A stretch of 64,000 nucleotides of DNA from Phycisphaeraceae bacterium (GTDB lineage Bacteria > Planctomycetota > Phycisphaerae > Phycisphaerales > Phycisphaeraceae). The notes under the pieces were generated by a model. It was not told the DNA's origin and made no database searches. It saw only the letters and a program-made list of their open reading frames with translations. Both the position numbers and the translations under genes were made by a program. The stretch spans positions 62,001 to 126,000 of the forward strand of contig JADZCD010000037.1 in NCBI GenBank assembly GCA_020851735.1, read 5' to 3'. Positions 25,944 to 34,656 of this stretch are shown one piece after another. Positions within the stretch are counted from its first letter, which is position 1. Each line of letters starts with the position of its first letter.

Positions 25944-27623
25944 ATGAACCTGACGACATTCCTCGAACACCACGGGCTGACGCAGAATCCCTTTGACGCG
26001 GAGGAAGCGTGCCACGACCCGGTGTTTGAGCGGCTGACGGGCTCGACGAGCAGGCACCCGGATTTCGGCAAGATCGCGGGGCGTTTTGACGCGCCGAGCA
26101 CGTCGGTGGTTTTCGGCGAAAAGGGCAGCGGCAAGACGGCGTTGCGGCTGACGCTGGTGCATCAGGCCGGGGCGTACAACACGGCCAATGCCACGGGTCG
26201 GGTGGTGGTGGTCAGCTACGACGAGTTTAACCCGTTGATCGACCGGCTCACCCGCCGGCGGGCCCGGGGCGCGAGCCTGGCGACGCTTTCGGAGCAGGCG
26301 ATTATGCAGTTGCTCCAGTCCATCCGGCTGGAGGATCACCAGGACGCGATCCTGTCGCTGGCGATCACGCAGTTTATTGACGCGCTGCTTTCGCCGCGTG
26401 CCACGCCGTCGCCGCTCTTGCCTTTGCCGGCCGATTTATCGGCGCGTTTAAAGAAGATGCCGCGGGCGGCCCGGGCGGATCTGGCGGTGCTGGCGGCGTT
26501 GTACGATCAGCCGGCCAGCGGATCGATTCATGATCGGTTTTTCGCCCTGCGGTCATTCCTGCGGCTGGGCCGACTGCGGAGGGGGCATTGGAGCGGGATT
26601 TTCGCCGGCACGCTGGCGGTGGCGGGGGTGGCGCTGGCGTCGATTCGCTATCTGTTTCCGCAGAGCGTGCCGGACTGGAATCTGCCGGTGTCGGCGTTGC
26701 TGCTGGCCGGGGCGCTGATTCTGGGAGTGGTCTGGAGCTGGCGGCAGGCGGGGTTGTGGTGGCTGACCCGGCGGATTCGCAAGGAATTGCAGGCGGTGGA
26801 CCGTGCCCCGGGCGATTTACGCCGGCAACTGGCGGAGCTGCGCGGGACGGACCTGGTCGGCCAGCCCTGGCCGCTGCAGGGGGGGCAGGATTCGCGGTAT
26901 CAGTTGACCAGCCGATTCCTGGGGGCGCTAAAACACTTAGGGTATGCGGGCATGATAGTGCTGGTGGATCGGGTGGATGAGCCGGTGGCGGTGGTCGGGC
27001 GGGGCGATCGGATGCGGGCGCTGATCTGGCCGATGTTGGACAACAAGTTTCTCCAGCAGATCGGCGTGGGCGTCAAGCTGCTGTTGCCCATTGAACTGCG
27101 CCACCTGCTGTTCCGCGAGTCGTCGGAATTTTTCCAGGAAGCCCGGTTGGACAAGCAGAACTTAGTGGAGCGGCTGCGCTGGTCGGGGGTGACGCTTTAC
27201 GACCTGTGCACGGATCGGCTGCGGGCGTGTTTGCGGGAGAGCAAGGCGGCAGGGCCTGAGGCGGCCAAGGGGTATCCGGGGATTCCGGTGGCGATTCCGG
27301 GGGTTGCGGGGGCGGGGTACGATCCCCCGCTTACTAACGTGCGCGGCTCGTCAATGCCATCGCTTCCGGGGGGAGGGAATGCTTTGTCGCTGACGAATCT
27401 GTTTGAGCCGGACGTTTCGACCGAGACGCTCATTGACGCGCTGGATCAGATGCGCCAGCCGCGGGACGCGTTTAAGTTTCTTTATGCGGTTTTGATGGAA
27501 CATTGCCGCAACGTGCCGGAGGAGCAGCCGCGATTTCGTATTCCGCGTCTGGTGCTGGAATCGGTCCGGCGATATCACGCCCAGCGGCTGCAGGACATGG
27601 CGCAGGGGCTTCTGCCGGCCTAG
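25944..27623 (+). CDS. KAP-like P-loop NTPase with two membrane segments
   Basis: A 559-residue protein. Residues 1-30 (HHGLTQNPFD) resemble the start of ExeA/KAP-type ATPases; Walker A is GEKGSGKT (58-65) and a Walker B-like strand MIVLVDRVDEPV lies near 335-345. Two adjacent membrane segments (about 216-236 and 246-266) are inserted between them, the arrangement of KAP NTPases. Residues 444-478 are a Gly/Pro-rich stretch (VAIPGVAGAGYDPP and SSMPSLPGGGNA) encoded by DNA resembling the dispersed C-run/GGAAG element. ATG 25944 is chosen over TTG 25938. The function is unknown; the family includes membrane-linked ATPases with proposed signalling or defence roles. Confidence 0.7.
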   Translation: MNLTTFLEHHGLTQNPFDAEEACHDPVFERLTGSTSRHPDFGKIAGRFDAPSTSVVFGEKGSGKTALRLTLVHQAGAYNTANATGRVVVVSYDEFNPLIDRLTRRRARGASLATLSEQAIMQLLQSIRLEDHQDAILSLAITQFIDALLSPRATPSPLLPLPADLSARLKKMPRAARADLAVLAALYDQPASGSIHDRFFALRSFLRLGRLRRGHWSGIFAGTLAVAGVALASIRYLFPQSVPDWNLPVSALLLAGALILGVVWSWRQAGLWWLTRRIRKELQAVDRAPGDLRRQLAELRGTDLVGQPWPLQGGQDSRYQLTSRFLGALKHLGYAGMIVLVDRVDEPVAVVGRGDRMRALIWPMLDNKFLQQIGVGVKLLLPIELRHLLFRESSEFFQEARLDKQNLVERLRWSGVTLYDLCTDRLRACLRESKAAGPEAAKGYPGIPVAIPGVAGAGYDPPLTNVRGSSMPSLPGGGNALSLTNLFEPDVSTETLIDALDQMRQPRDAFKFLYAVLMEHCRNVPEEQPRFRIPRLVLESVRRYHAQRLQDMAQGLLPA

Positions 27624-27640
27624 GAACGGGATGGCAAACG

Positions 27641-27871
27641 GATATCGGACGGTTTCCACAATCGGACCGTGGGGTCTGAGGCGACTTGACCGAGGGCGGG
27701 GGAACGCTCAAATTATGTCTGATTCTTCAGAGAAGGCTGTCGTTTCTTCGATAGTTCTTCATGGCGTCATTCATTCGTGGTTTGATTCCGCATGAAATGT
27801 TTGCCGATCGTCGCGTGCACGATCACAGGCATTTTGATCAGGGTTCCCAAGTCAACCGTAAGGAGACAATA
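27641..27871 (+). promoter_or_regulatory. Conserved leader of outer-membrane protein gene 1
   Basis: The segment shares blocks with the leader of paralogue 2 (29166-29403): GATATCGGACG at the far end, CGACTTGAC (possible -35 at 27686), CAAATTATG, GATTCTTCAG, a stem-loop GATCGT/ACGATC at 27806-27824, CAGGGTTCC, and TAAGGAGACAA at the ribosome site. A candidate -10 is AATTAT at 27711. Conservation outside coding sequence may reflect recent duplication or a functional leader. Confidence 0.6.
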
Positions 27872-28816
27872 ATGTCGAAAAGACTGATTTGGACTCGTAT
27901 CGCCAAGCTGGCGGGGACAATGGTGGTGGTCGGCGTGATTGCCGGTCCGGCCATGGCCCAGCAAGCCCCCGCGAAGGCGGCGCCCGCACCGGTCGTCAAG
28001 GCGGCGCCGGCCCCCGTGGCGGAACCGGCCCCTGGCCCGAACAGCGGCGCGGTGAAGATCGACCTGAGCCTGGACTATGTCAGCCAGTACTATCTGCGCG
28101 GCATGATGCTGCAGGATGAAGGCCTGATCCTTCAGCCCAACGCCAAGCTGACCTTCGCCCTTTATGAGAGCGACGGGATGATCCAGAGCCTGGATTGGTA
28201 CGTGGGCCTGTGGAACAGCTTCCATTCCGATCAGTCGGACTATGCGGCCACCACCAGCGAAGCCTGGTTCGAAGCCGATCCGTACACGGGCGTGAAGTTC
28301 GGACTGCCGTCCAACTTCGGCGCGGACGTGTCCTACGTCGTGCGCAGCTTCCCCAACGGCTGGCGGGACACGATCCAGGAAATCGACCTGGCGATCAACT
28401 ACAACGACGCGGACCTGATGAGCGGCTTCGGCTTACCGGCCTTGAATCCTTACGTGCTCTTCGCCTTTGAACTGCGCGATGAAGCCGGCAGCGAGGACAT
28501 TTACAACGAAGTGGGCATCGCCCCGGCGGTAACGCTGATGGAAAGCGAGACCTACCCGGTGACGTTGAGCTTCCCGGTGAAGCTGGGCCTGAGCCTGGAC
28601 GGCTATTACGGCAACGGGTCGGACTTCGGGTATCTGTCCTTTGGTCCGGACCTGAGCGTTCCGCTGTCGTTTATCCCGGCGGAATTCGGCGCCTGGCGAG
28701 CCCATGCGGGCGTGACGATGATCTGGGCGGATGAAATGGCCCAGGACAATTCCCTGACCGGCAGCCAGGACGACCTGGAGGTTTACGGCACGGTCGGCGT
28801 GAGCATGAGCTACTGA
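27872..28816 (+). CDS. Outer-membrane beta-barrel protein, paralogue 1 of 3 (TorF/gcw_chp-like)
   Basis: A 314-residue exported protein. The signal peptide runs to AMA-QQ (about residue 30), followed by an Ala/Pro/Lys linker of about 30 residues, then a beta-rich barrel of alternating hydrophobic strands ending in VSMSY with a C-terminal aromatic, as in outer-membrane proteins. The opening SLDYVSQYYLRGMMLQDEGL resembles the TorF/gcw_chp family of putative porins. The ATG at 27872 follows TAAGGAG. Paralogue 2 is nearly identical through the barrel; paralogue 3 is more distant. The substrate is unknown. Confidence 0.85.
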   Translation: MSKRLIWTRIAKLAGTMVVVGVIAGPAMAQQAPAKAAPAPVVKAAPAPVAEPAPGPNSGAVKIDLSLDYVSQYYLRGMMLQDEGLILQPNAKLTFALYESDGMIQSLDWYVGLWNSFHSDQSDYAATTSEAWFEADPYTGVKFGLPSNFGADVSYVVRSFPNGWRDTIQEIDLAINYNDADLMSGFGLPALNPYVLFAFELRDEAGSEDIYNEVGIAPAVTLMESETYPVTLSFPVKLGLSLDGYYGNGSDFGYLSFGPDLSVPLSFIPAEFGAWRAHAGVTMIWADEMAQDNSLTGSQDDLEVYGTVGVSMSY

Positions 28817-28906
28817 TAAATAATCCAAGCTGTGGGGTCCGCGAGCTTGCGGCGGCACGGGCGGCGGTGGGCGGACGGGCTGCACGGAACAGCGTCGCAA
28901 ATCCAG

Positions 28907-28944
28907 GGCTCGACCTTTGCTTAAAGAGGTCGAGCCTTTTTTTT
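28907..28944 (+). terminator. Intrinsic terminator of outer-membrane protein gene 1
   Basis: Stem GGCTCGACCT / AGGTCGAGCC with a ten-base loop and eight T. The same stem follows the other two paralogues. Between 28945 and 29165 I see no gene. Confidence 0.92.
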
Positions 28945-29165
28945 GCGCCCGCGGCGGGAGTAAAGTTATCCCCAATTCCATGTCCCCCAAGGCGCGGTTT
29001 TTATGGTTTTTCCACAGGGAGGGGCGGGTTTAGAGCCCTGTTGATCTTGTGGAATACTCGAAGAATTTGCACCCCTTGTTGGTCCTAGAATTAACTTCTC
29101 GCTATCATGCTCGCCAGTTGCAGGATCCCACCCCCCAAGGCGGTCTGGGGCCAGGGATCGGGTTA

Positions 29166-29403
29166 ATGGATTGATATCGGACGCTTTCCACAATGGAACC
29201 GGCCAAGGAGGGCCGACTTGACAAACACCGCCAAACGTTCAAATTATGCCCCGATTCTTCAGGGAGCTGCATCGCCTGTCCGATATAGCTCCACTGTATC
29301 GGTTGATTTATTGTGACCCCTTGTCTTGAATGTATGCTGATCGTTGCGTGGACGATCACAGGGGTTTGTTCAGGGTTCCAACATGATTGGTAAGGAGACA
29401 ACA
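29166..29403 (+). promoter_or_regulatory. Conserved leader of outer-membrane protein gene 2
   Basis: A counterpart of 27641-27871. TTGACA lies at 29218-29223 with AATTAT 18 bp further on (29242-29247) as a candidate promoter. The stem-loop GATCGT/ACGATC is at 29339-29357 and the ribosome site is TAAGGAG. Loop bases differ between the copies while the stem is kept. Confidence 0.6.
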
Positions 29404-30339
29404 ATGCCACAAGGACGCATTTGGACTCGTATCGCCAAGCTGGCGGGGACATTGGCTGTGGTCGGCGTGATCGCCGCCCCTGCGATGGCCCAGCAAGTTG
29501 CGGCTCCCGCTGCCGTGAAGGCGGCCCCCGCTCCCGTCGCGGAAGCGGCTCCCGGCCCGAATTCCGGCGCGGTGAAGATTGACCTCAGCCTCGACTACGT
29601 GACTCAGTACATTTTCCGTGGCGTGATGCAGCAGGATGAAGGCCTGATCCTTCAGCCCAATGCCAAGCTGACCTTCGCCCTCTATGAGAGCGACGGGATG
29701 GTCCAGAGCCTGGATTGGTACATGGGCCTGTGGAGCAGCTTCCACTCCGATCAGTCCGACTACGTGGCCACGACCACCGAAGCCTGGTATGAGGCTGACC
29801 TCTACACCGGCGTGAAGGTGGCTCTGCCCTCGAACTTCGCGGCTGACCTGTCCTACATCGTGTACACCTATCCCAACGGTGCGGCGGACACGATCCAGGA
29901 AGCTGACCTGAGCCTGTCCTACAACGACGCGGACCTGATGAGCGGCTTCGGCCTGCCTGCCTTGAATCCGTACGTGCTGTTCGCCTTCGAACTGCGCGAC
30001 GAGAACGGCAGCGAGGACATCTACAACGAAGTGGGCATCGCCCCCTCGATGACCGTGCTGGAAGGCGAGACCTACCCGGTCACGTTGACCTTCCCGGTGA
30101 AGCTGGGGCTGAGCCTCGACGGTTACTATGACAACGACTCGGACTTCGGCTATCTGTCCTTCGGCCCCGACTTCAGCGTGCCGATCGCCTTCATCCCGCC
30201 GGAATTCGGCGCTTGGAAGGCCCATGCTGGCGTGGTCATGGTTTGGGCTGACGAAATGGCCCAGAACCTGTCGGTCACCGGCGCCAGCCAGGACGACTTT
30301 GAAGTCCTCGGCACCGTCGGTGTGAGCATGAGCTACTAA
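29404..30339 (+). CDS. Outer-membrane beta-barrel protein, paralogue 2 of 3 (TorF/gcw_chp-like)
   Basis: A 311-residue exported protein with signal peptide (IAKLAGTLAVVGVIAAPAMA), Ala/Pro linker and barrel. It shares long identical blocks with paralogue 1 (for example QDEGLILQPNAKLTFALYES and LNPYVLFAFELRDE), and changes cluster in strands and loops such as YIVYTYPNGAADTIQEADLS. Its promoter region, leader, ribosome site and terminator are also duplicated, so the whole transcription unit was copied. It probably forms a channel in the outer membrane. Confidence 0.85.
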   Translation: MPQGRIWTRIAKLAGTLAVVGVIAAPAMAQQVAAPAAVKAAPAPVAEAAPGPNSGAVKIDLSLDYVTQYIFRGVMQQDEGLILQPNAKLTFALYESDGMVQSLDWYMGLWSSFHSDQSDYVATTTEAWYEADLYTGVKVALPSNFAADLSYIVYTYPNGAADTIQEADLSLSYNDADLMSGFGLPALNPYVLFAFELRDENGSEDIYNEVGIAPSMTVLEGETYPVTLTFPVKLGLSLDGYYDNDSDFGYLSFGPDFSVPIAFIPPEFGAWKAHAGVVMVWADEMAQNLSVTGASQDDFEVLGTVGVSMSY

Positions 30340-30431
30340 TTCGCTCATGATGATTTGTCACTGAACTGGTGGCTTTGCACCAATAAGCGGCCTTCGGAAC
30401 CCGGGCTGCGGCGTAAAGAACCAGATTCCAA

Positions 30432-30466
30432 GGCTCGACCTAAGTGGACCAGGTCGAGCCTTTTTT
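30432..30466 (+). terminator. Intrinsic terminator of outer-membrane protein gene 2
   Basis: Stem GGCTCGACCT / AGGTCGAGCC, nine-base loop, six T. Confidence 0.9.
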
Positions 30467-30750
30467 ATGCGCCGATCCAGGCCCGCCGGCCCGGGAGCCA
30501 GCCCCCGAGGGTGACGAACCTGCCCAGTTGTTGGGCAACCCCCCCGCTGCTGCCCAATCGGCCAACAATCCACAACCCGACAATTTGAGATGCTTGACTC
30601 CACAAAGCGGGGCATTTGACTAAAATCCACGCCAGATGAGCAAAATCCACGAGCTTGTGTCCCCTGGAATGCGCTTTGCATGTTCCCCAGCGGCTGATGC
30701 GTGATCAGCCAGGACATGGGCTCGTATGAATTTTGGCAAGGAAGCAATTC
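30467..30750. other. Intergenic region before outer-membrane protein gene 3
   Basis: No gene is seen. It does not share the leader of paralogues 1 and 2. It contains TTGACT at 30594 and 30616, TAAAAT at 30621, and a repeated AAAATCCACG (30622, 30643), but no well-spaced promoter. Confidence 0.4.
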
Positions 30751-31638
30751 ATGACGAGGCTATTCCCAAATCCAATCCAAGTTCTGGTTGTTCTGCTGGC
30801 GGTCGGATTTCCCGGAGCGCTAAGCGCCCAGGAAACGGCTGATCCGGCGTTGGCTGGGCCCAACACCGGGGCGGTGTCGGTGGACATTTCCCTGGACGTG
30901 GTGACGCAGTACCTGGACAAAGGCATGGTGGTGCAGGACGAAGGTTTGATCCTGCAGCCGGACGTCAGCCTGACGTTCGCGCTGTATGAAAGCGATCAGT
31001 TCGTGCGCACGGTGGACTGGTTTGTCGGTACGTGGAACAGCTTCCACTCCGACCAGTCGGACTATGTGGCCACCACCAGCGAGGCATGGTTTGAGGCTGA
31101 TCTGTACACGGGCGTGGCGGTGGGGTTGCCGGCCAATTTCACCACCACCATCACCTACAACGTGGCGACCTATCCCAACGGTTGGGCCGACACCGTCCAG
31201 GAACTGGAATTGGCGCTGGCCTATGACGACACGGAGCTCTGGGGCGACAGCGGCTTGCCGGCGTTGAACCCCTATGTGCTGACGCTGTTTGAACTCCGCG
31301 ACGAAAACGACAACGAGGACGGCTACGCGGAAGTGGGCATCGAGCCGGCGATCACCATCCTGGAAAGCGAAAGCTATCCGCTGACACTGTCGCTGCCGGT
31401 GGCGGCGGGCTTCGGCATGTACGACTACTACGGCAAGGGCTTTGACTGGGGCTTTACGTCCGTGGGCGCCAAGGTGGGCGTGCCGCTGGCGTTTATCCCG
31501 CCGGAGTTCGGCTCATGGGAAGCTTCGGTGGGGGCGCATCTGGTCATGGCCAGCGACGCCGCCCAGGCCTTGGCAGCCACCGGCAGTCAGGACGACATGG
31601 AGCTGGTGGGAATGTTCAACGTGAGCATGAATTACTAA
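30751..31638 (+). CDS. Outer-membrane beta-barrel protein, paralogue 3 of 3, diverged
   Basis: A 295-residue exported protein. The signal peptide (QVLVVLLAVGFPGALSAQ) is unrelated to the other two and the Ala/Pro linker is missing, but the barrel aligns throughout: DEGLILQPDVSLTFALYES, WNSFHSDQSDYVATTSEAWF, GLPALNPYVLTLFELRDEN and a VSMNY end. The ATG at 30751 sits 8 nt after AAGGA; a TTG at 30733 is less likely. It is an older duplicate in the array. Confidence 0.85.
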   Translation: MTRLFPNPIQVLVVLLAVGFPGALSAQETADPALAGPNTGAVSVDISLDVVTQYLDKGMVVQDEGLILQPDVSLTFALYESDQFVRTVDWFVGTWNSFHSDQSDYVATTSEAWFEADLYTGVAVGLPANFTTTITYNVATYPNGWADTVQELELALAYDDTELWGDSGLPALNPYVLTLFELRDENDNEDGYAEVGIEPAITILESESYPLTLSLPVAAGFGMYDYYGKGFDWGFTSVGAKVGVPLAFIPPEFGSWEASVGAHLVMASDAAQALAATGSQDDMELVGMFNVSMNY

Positions 31639-31741
31639 GAGAGGAAAATCCGCTCATTCCCATGGTCTCGCATCGCTGGCGCCTACCTTTCTCAATGCGG
31701 CCTGCTGGGAACCCAGGCTGCAAGAAGGCGCCAACCTCCTC

Positions 31742-31779
31742 TAGGCTCGACCACGGCACCCGGTCGAGCCTATTTTTTT
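31742..31779 (+). terminator. Intrinsic terminator of outer-membrane protein gene 3
   Basis: Stem TAGGCTCGACC / GGTCGAGCCTA followed by seven T. It shares the GGCTCGACC stem with the terminators of the other two genes. Confidence 0.9.
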
Positions 31780-31871
31780 GCGCCCAAATGGCGGGATGGG
31801 GATAGGTGGGCCATGGAGGCAGATAGCGGCAATTCCGCGGGCTAAAACCCCGCCCGCTCCCGCAGATGGGA

Positions 31872-31901
31872 CCCGGCCGGCGGAGCGGCCGGGCTTTTTT
31901 T
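31872..31901 (+). terminator. Second intrinsic terminator downstream of the array
   Basis: Stem CCCGGCCG / CGGCCGGG, six-base loop, then C and seven T. No gene lies between it and the previous terminator, so it either acts as a backup or ends a lost unit. Confidence 0.8.
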
Positions 31902-31987
31902 CTCCACGCCTGTGATAATTTCACAATGCGTCTGAGTCGGGCAATCCGCCCGCATCGCCCCACTGCTTGGGCTGCGATCGGCAAGCG

Positions 31988-33607
31988 TTATTTGGCTAAC
32001 TTCTGCAGCAACTGGCGGCGCACCGTTCGTAAGACGGCAGGGTCCTTGGTGTACTGGTCAAAGCCCTGGATGACTTTCTTGGTCAGCGTCGCGGCGGATT
32101 TGGGATTTTTCCGGGCCAACTGGCGGAGCAGTTCGTAGTCCTCCAGACCCTCACGCTGGGCTTCCAGCCGCACGCTCGACCACGGGCCGGCGGTGCCGGG
32201 GTAGACGATGTGGGTGTCGCCCCCGGGCAGCTCGCTGCTGCCGCCGTGATTGACCACGGAAAGCGCAAAGGGGTCTTGCCATTCCTTGTAGTGATTCAGG
32301 CCCCAATGCAAAAAGCCGTCGAGATCAAATAGCGCGGCGGCCCAGCCCAAGAGCGTGGGGCGCAAAAGTTCCTCGTCCAAGAGTCGGTTCAGCCACGGCC
32401 CGCCGGGGAAGCAGCAGGTGTAGAACCAGACTTTGTCGCCCAGCTTGCGGAAAAGGTCGAACCGATCGCGGTGCTTCTGATATTCCTGGGCCTGGGGACA
32501 CCAGATGTTCACGGCGCCCAGGAGCGTGGGATCCATGGTGGCGTCGAGGATGGGGATGCCGGGCATGAACTTGCGCACCGCGCCGGCGAGCAGGCGATAG
32601 TCCGTGGCGTTGACTCCGATCGGTTCGTCGGCAATGTGCTGCAGCCAGCGCTTGCGCCAGCCGTGGCGGTCGATGGCGGCCACGAGCTGGGCGGCGGCGA
32701 TGGCCAGGGCCTCGGTCCCTGCAAGCGCTGTGGCCAGGGGTCCGGCCGTGGGCCAGGCGCGGGGGGATTCCGGCGTGGAACTGCCGACGGTTAAGTCAAA
32801 GGTGGGCGACATCCAGTCGTTGTTGCTGCGCACGCCCCAGTGCCCGCCTTCGATCCAGTAAAGCCCGGCGTCGGAAAAAATCCGGACGATGCGCACCAGG
32901 CGGGCTTCATCCAGAACGGGCCCTTGGGGCGTGGGCTTAAAGATTTCGCGCAAGGGAATCCAGAAGGTGTTCTGGCGGGCGTGGGCCATCATCTGGGCGT
33001 AACGCTTAAGCATCCGCCAATACGGGGGCGTCCACGGCCGGAGGCTGTGGCGCTTGGCGATATCGGGGTAGCTGAACCAGTTGGTGTAGGGCAGGGTCTT
33101 TTCGCCCACGGCTGGAAGCACGGCCTTGTGAACGTGGACGGTCAGGCAGAATTCGGCCGTCGCGCTGCCGTCGGAGATGGATAACTCGTAGCAGCGCTCG
33201 CCGGGCCGAGCGTCGGCGGGAATGGGAATCTGCAGCAGCAGGCAGCCGGTGGCGTGTTTAACGGGCACGGAGCCGGCCAAGGGCTCCAGAGCGTCATACA
33301 CGCGGAACGGCGCCCGGCGGACGACGAACTCGTTGCGTTCGCCTTCCTTTTCCACAAACCCGACAGGCCCGGTGTTTTTCTCCACCGGCACGTCGATTAA
33401 GCGAAACCATTTGGCGGCCCGCTCGACGCTGCCGCGCTGGCGCACGGTCAGACGCAGGGTTTGCCCAGCCTTTAGATCATTGCCCAGGACCTGCACGGAC
33501 GCGATGCTGCCGCGCGGCACGTCCAGTTCCATCGCCTGGCGAGGCTTAGCTGAAACCTGGGAATCCGGATAGACAAACTCCAGACTGTCGCGCAATTCCA
33601 GACGCAT
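31988..33607 (-). CDS. DUF4091 domain protein (GH123-like)
   Basis: A 539-residue protein with an N-terminal beta-sandwich (about 1-170) and a C-terminal TIM-barrel-like part. KTLPYTNWFSYPDIAKRHSL, RIFSDAGLYWIEGGHWGVRS, WLQHIADEPIG, WFYTCCFPGGPWLNRLLDE and FLHWGLNHYKEWQDPF fit the DUF4091/GH123 group, where an Asp-Glu pair such as DEP is near the active site. The ATG at 33607 follows TAGGAG by 7 nt. No signal peptide is evident with this start, which is unusual if it acts outside the cell. The likely role is a glycoside hydrolase, with substrate unknown. Confidence 0.75.
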   Translation of the reverse strand: MRLELRDSLEFVYPDSQVSAKPRQAMELDVPRGSIASVQVLGNDLKAGQTLRLTVRQRGSVERAAKWFRLIDVPVEKNTGPVGFVEKEGERNEFVVRRAPFRVYDALEPLAGSVPVKHATGCLLLQIPIPADARPGERCYELSISDGSATAEFCLTVHVHKAVLPAVGEKTLPYTNWFSYPDIAKRHSLRPWTPPYWRMLKRYAQMMAHARQNTFWIPLREIFKPTPQGPVLDEARLVRIVRIFSDAGLYWIEGGHWGVRSNNDWMSPTFDLTVGSSTPESPRAWPTAGPLATALAGTEALAIAAAQLVAAIDRHGWRKRWLQHIADEPIGVNATDYRLLAGAVRKFMPGIPILDATMDPTLLGAVNIWCPQAQEYQKHRDRFDLFRKLGDKVWFYTCCFPGGPWLNRLLDEELLRPTLLGWAAALFDLDGFLHWGLNHYKEWQDPFALSVVNHGGSSELPGGDTHIVYPGTAGPWSSVRLEAQREGLEDYELLRQLARKNPKSAATLTKKVIQGFDQYTKDPAVLRTVRRQLLQKLAK

Positions 33608-33716
33608 GGACAAGCTCCTAGGAATATCCGCTATGTGGGCGGCACGGTTCAGGGTTGGGATACACATCCATGCGCGAGGCATGGCCGCGGTGGCGCACAG
33701 GCTTGGGAATCATGAC

Positions 33717-34430
33717 TCATCGGGGGGCTAGTTGAACGTCCGGATGTCCGGCTGCCAGTTCCTGGCGGGCCTTGGCCAGGTCGTTCTGAAATTGCGGATT
33801 TTGAAGCAACGCCCCGACCACGAGCAAGGCGACTTCCCGGCCGCCGCGGACATCGGCTGGATAATGCATGCCCACCAGGACACGGTGCTGGGCGAAGGAT
33901 TCAGCCTGGCTGAGGAAATCCGCACGTTTGTCTTCCACCAGCATGCCCATGACGTAGGCCCAGACATAACCCCCGGAGGTGTGCCCGCTGGGGAAGGAGG
34001 GATTGTCGTGGGGGTCGATCAGGGGCTTGACCTGGGGGCTCATCAGGTATGGCCGCCTGGTGTGGTAATAGTCCTTGGCGAGGGAGGTGACAGCCTGGGT
34101 GGTCACGTTGACTCGTTCGAGCAAGCTGTAGGTCAAGGGGCAGTGTGCGCGGGTGATCTGGGGGACCACGGGCAGGATGAGCATTTCCGGAGAGAGGGTG
34201 CGTTCTTCCCTCGCTATTTTAAGTTCAGCCGGATCGGGATTGGTCTGGAGAGCGACCATCTGGTCGATCTCCGCGTTCCAGGCTGGACTGCCGACGGCCG
34301 GCGGGGGTGTGAGCAACGTGGGCGGAAGCGTGGCGGGGTCGAAGTAGTTAACCGACGGCGGAGCCGGCGCCACCGCGGCGGCGCAGGAACAGAGGAGGAC
34401 TAACAAGAACGGGGAAAGTCGGCGCGTCAT
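33717..34430 (-). CDS. PAP2-family acid phosphatase (class A type)
   Basis: A 237-residue exported phosphatase. The signal sequence contains VLLCSCAAAV, compatible with a lipobox or ordinary cleavage. The three PAP2 motifs are clear: KDYYHTRRPY (KX6RP), PSFPSGHTSGGY (PSGH) and QHRVLVGMHYPADVRGGRE (RX5HX3D). The arrangement matches class A non-specific bacterial acid phosphatases such as PhoN. It acts in the periplasm or at the outer membrane, releasing phosphate from phosphomonoesters. It appears to be a single gene. Confidence 0.88.
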   Translation of the reverse strand: MTRRLSPFLLVLLCSCAAAVAPAPPSVNYFDPATLPPTLLTPPPAVGSPAWNAEIDQMVALQTNPDPAELKIAREERTLSPEMLILPVVPQITRAHCPLTYSLLERVNVTTQAVTSLAKDYYHTRRPYLMSPQVKPLIDPHDNPSFPSGHTSGGYVWAYVMGMLVEDKRADFLSQAESFAQHRVLVGMHYPADVRGGREVALLVVGALLQNPQFQNDLAKARQELAAGHPDVQLAPR

Positions 34431-34656
34431 GGGACTGCTCCTGCCATGAAGGATTCAAAATCGGAAAGTCGGGCACTCGGCAAGACTCGTCGCCGAGGCA
34501 AGCGGGACGGATCTTAGGTGAGCATGGGACGTACGCTGGTGGGGATAATGAGGTAGAGGGAGCGGGCCGTCAAGAATGCACCCAGTCCCCTCCCTCCAGG
34601 GTAGAGGAGACCGGGCATCAATCAATCTTCAATTTTGCGCGACTATGATCGGTGAA

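Noticed and set aside
33950..34000. CCCCCGGAGG within the PAP2 gene considered as another copy of the C-run/GGAAG element
   Set aside because: It encodes the conserved SGHTSGGY active-site region, so sequence there is explained by the protein.
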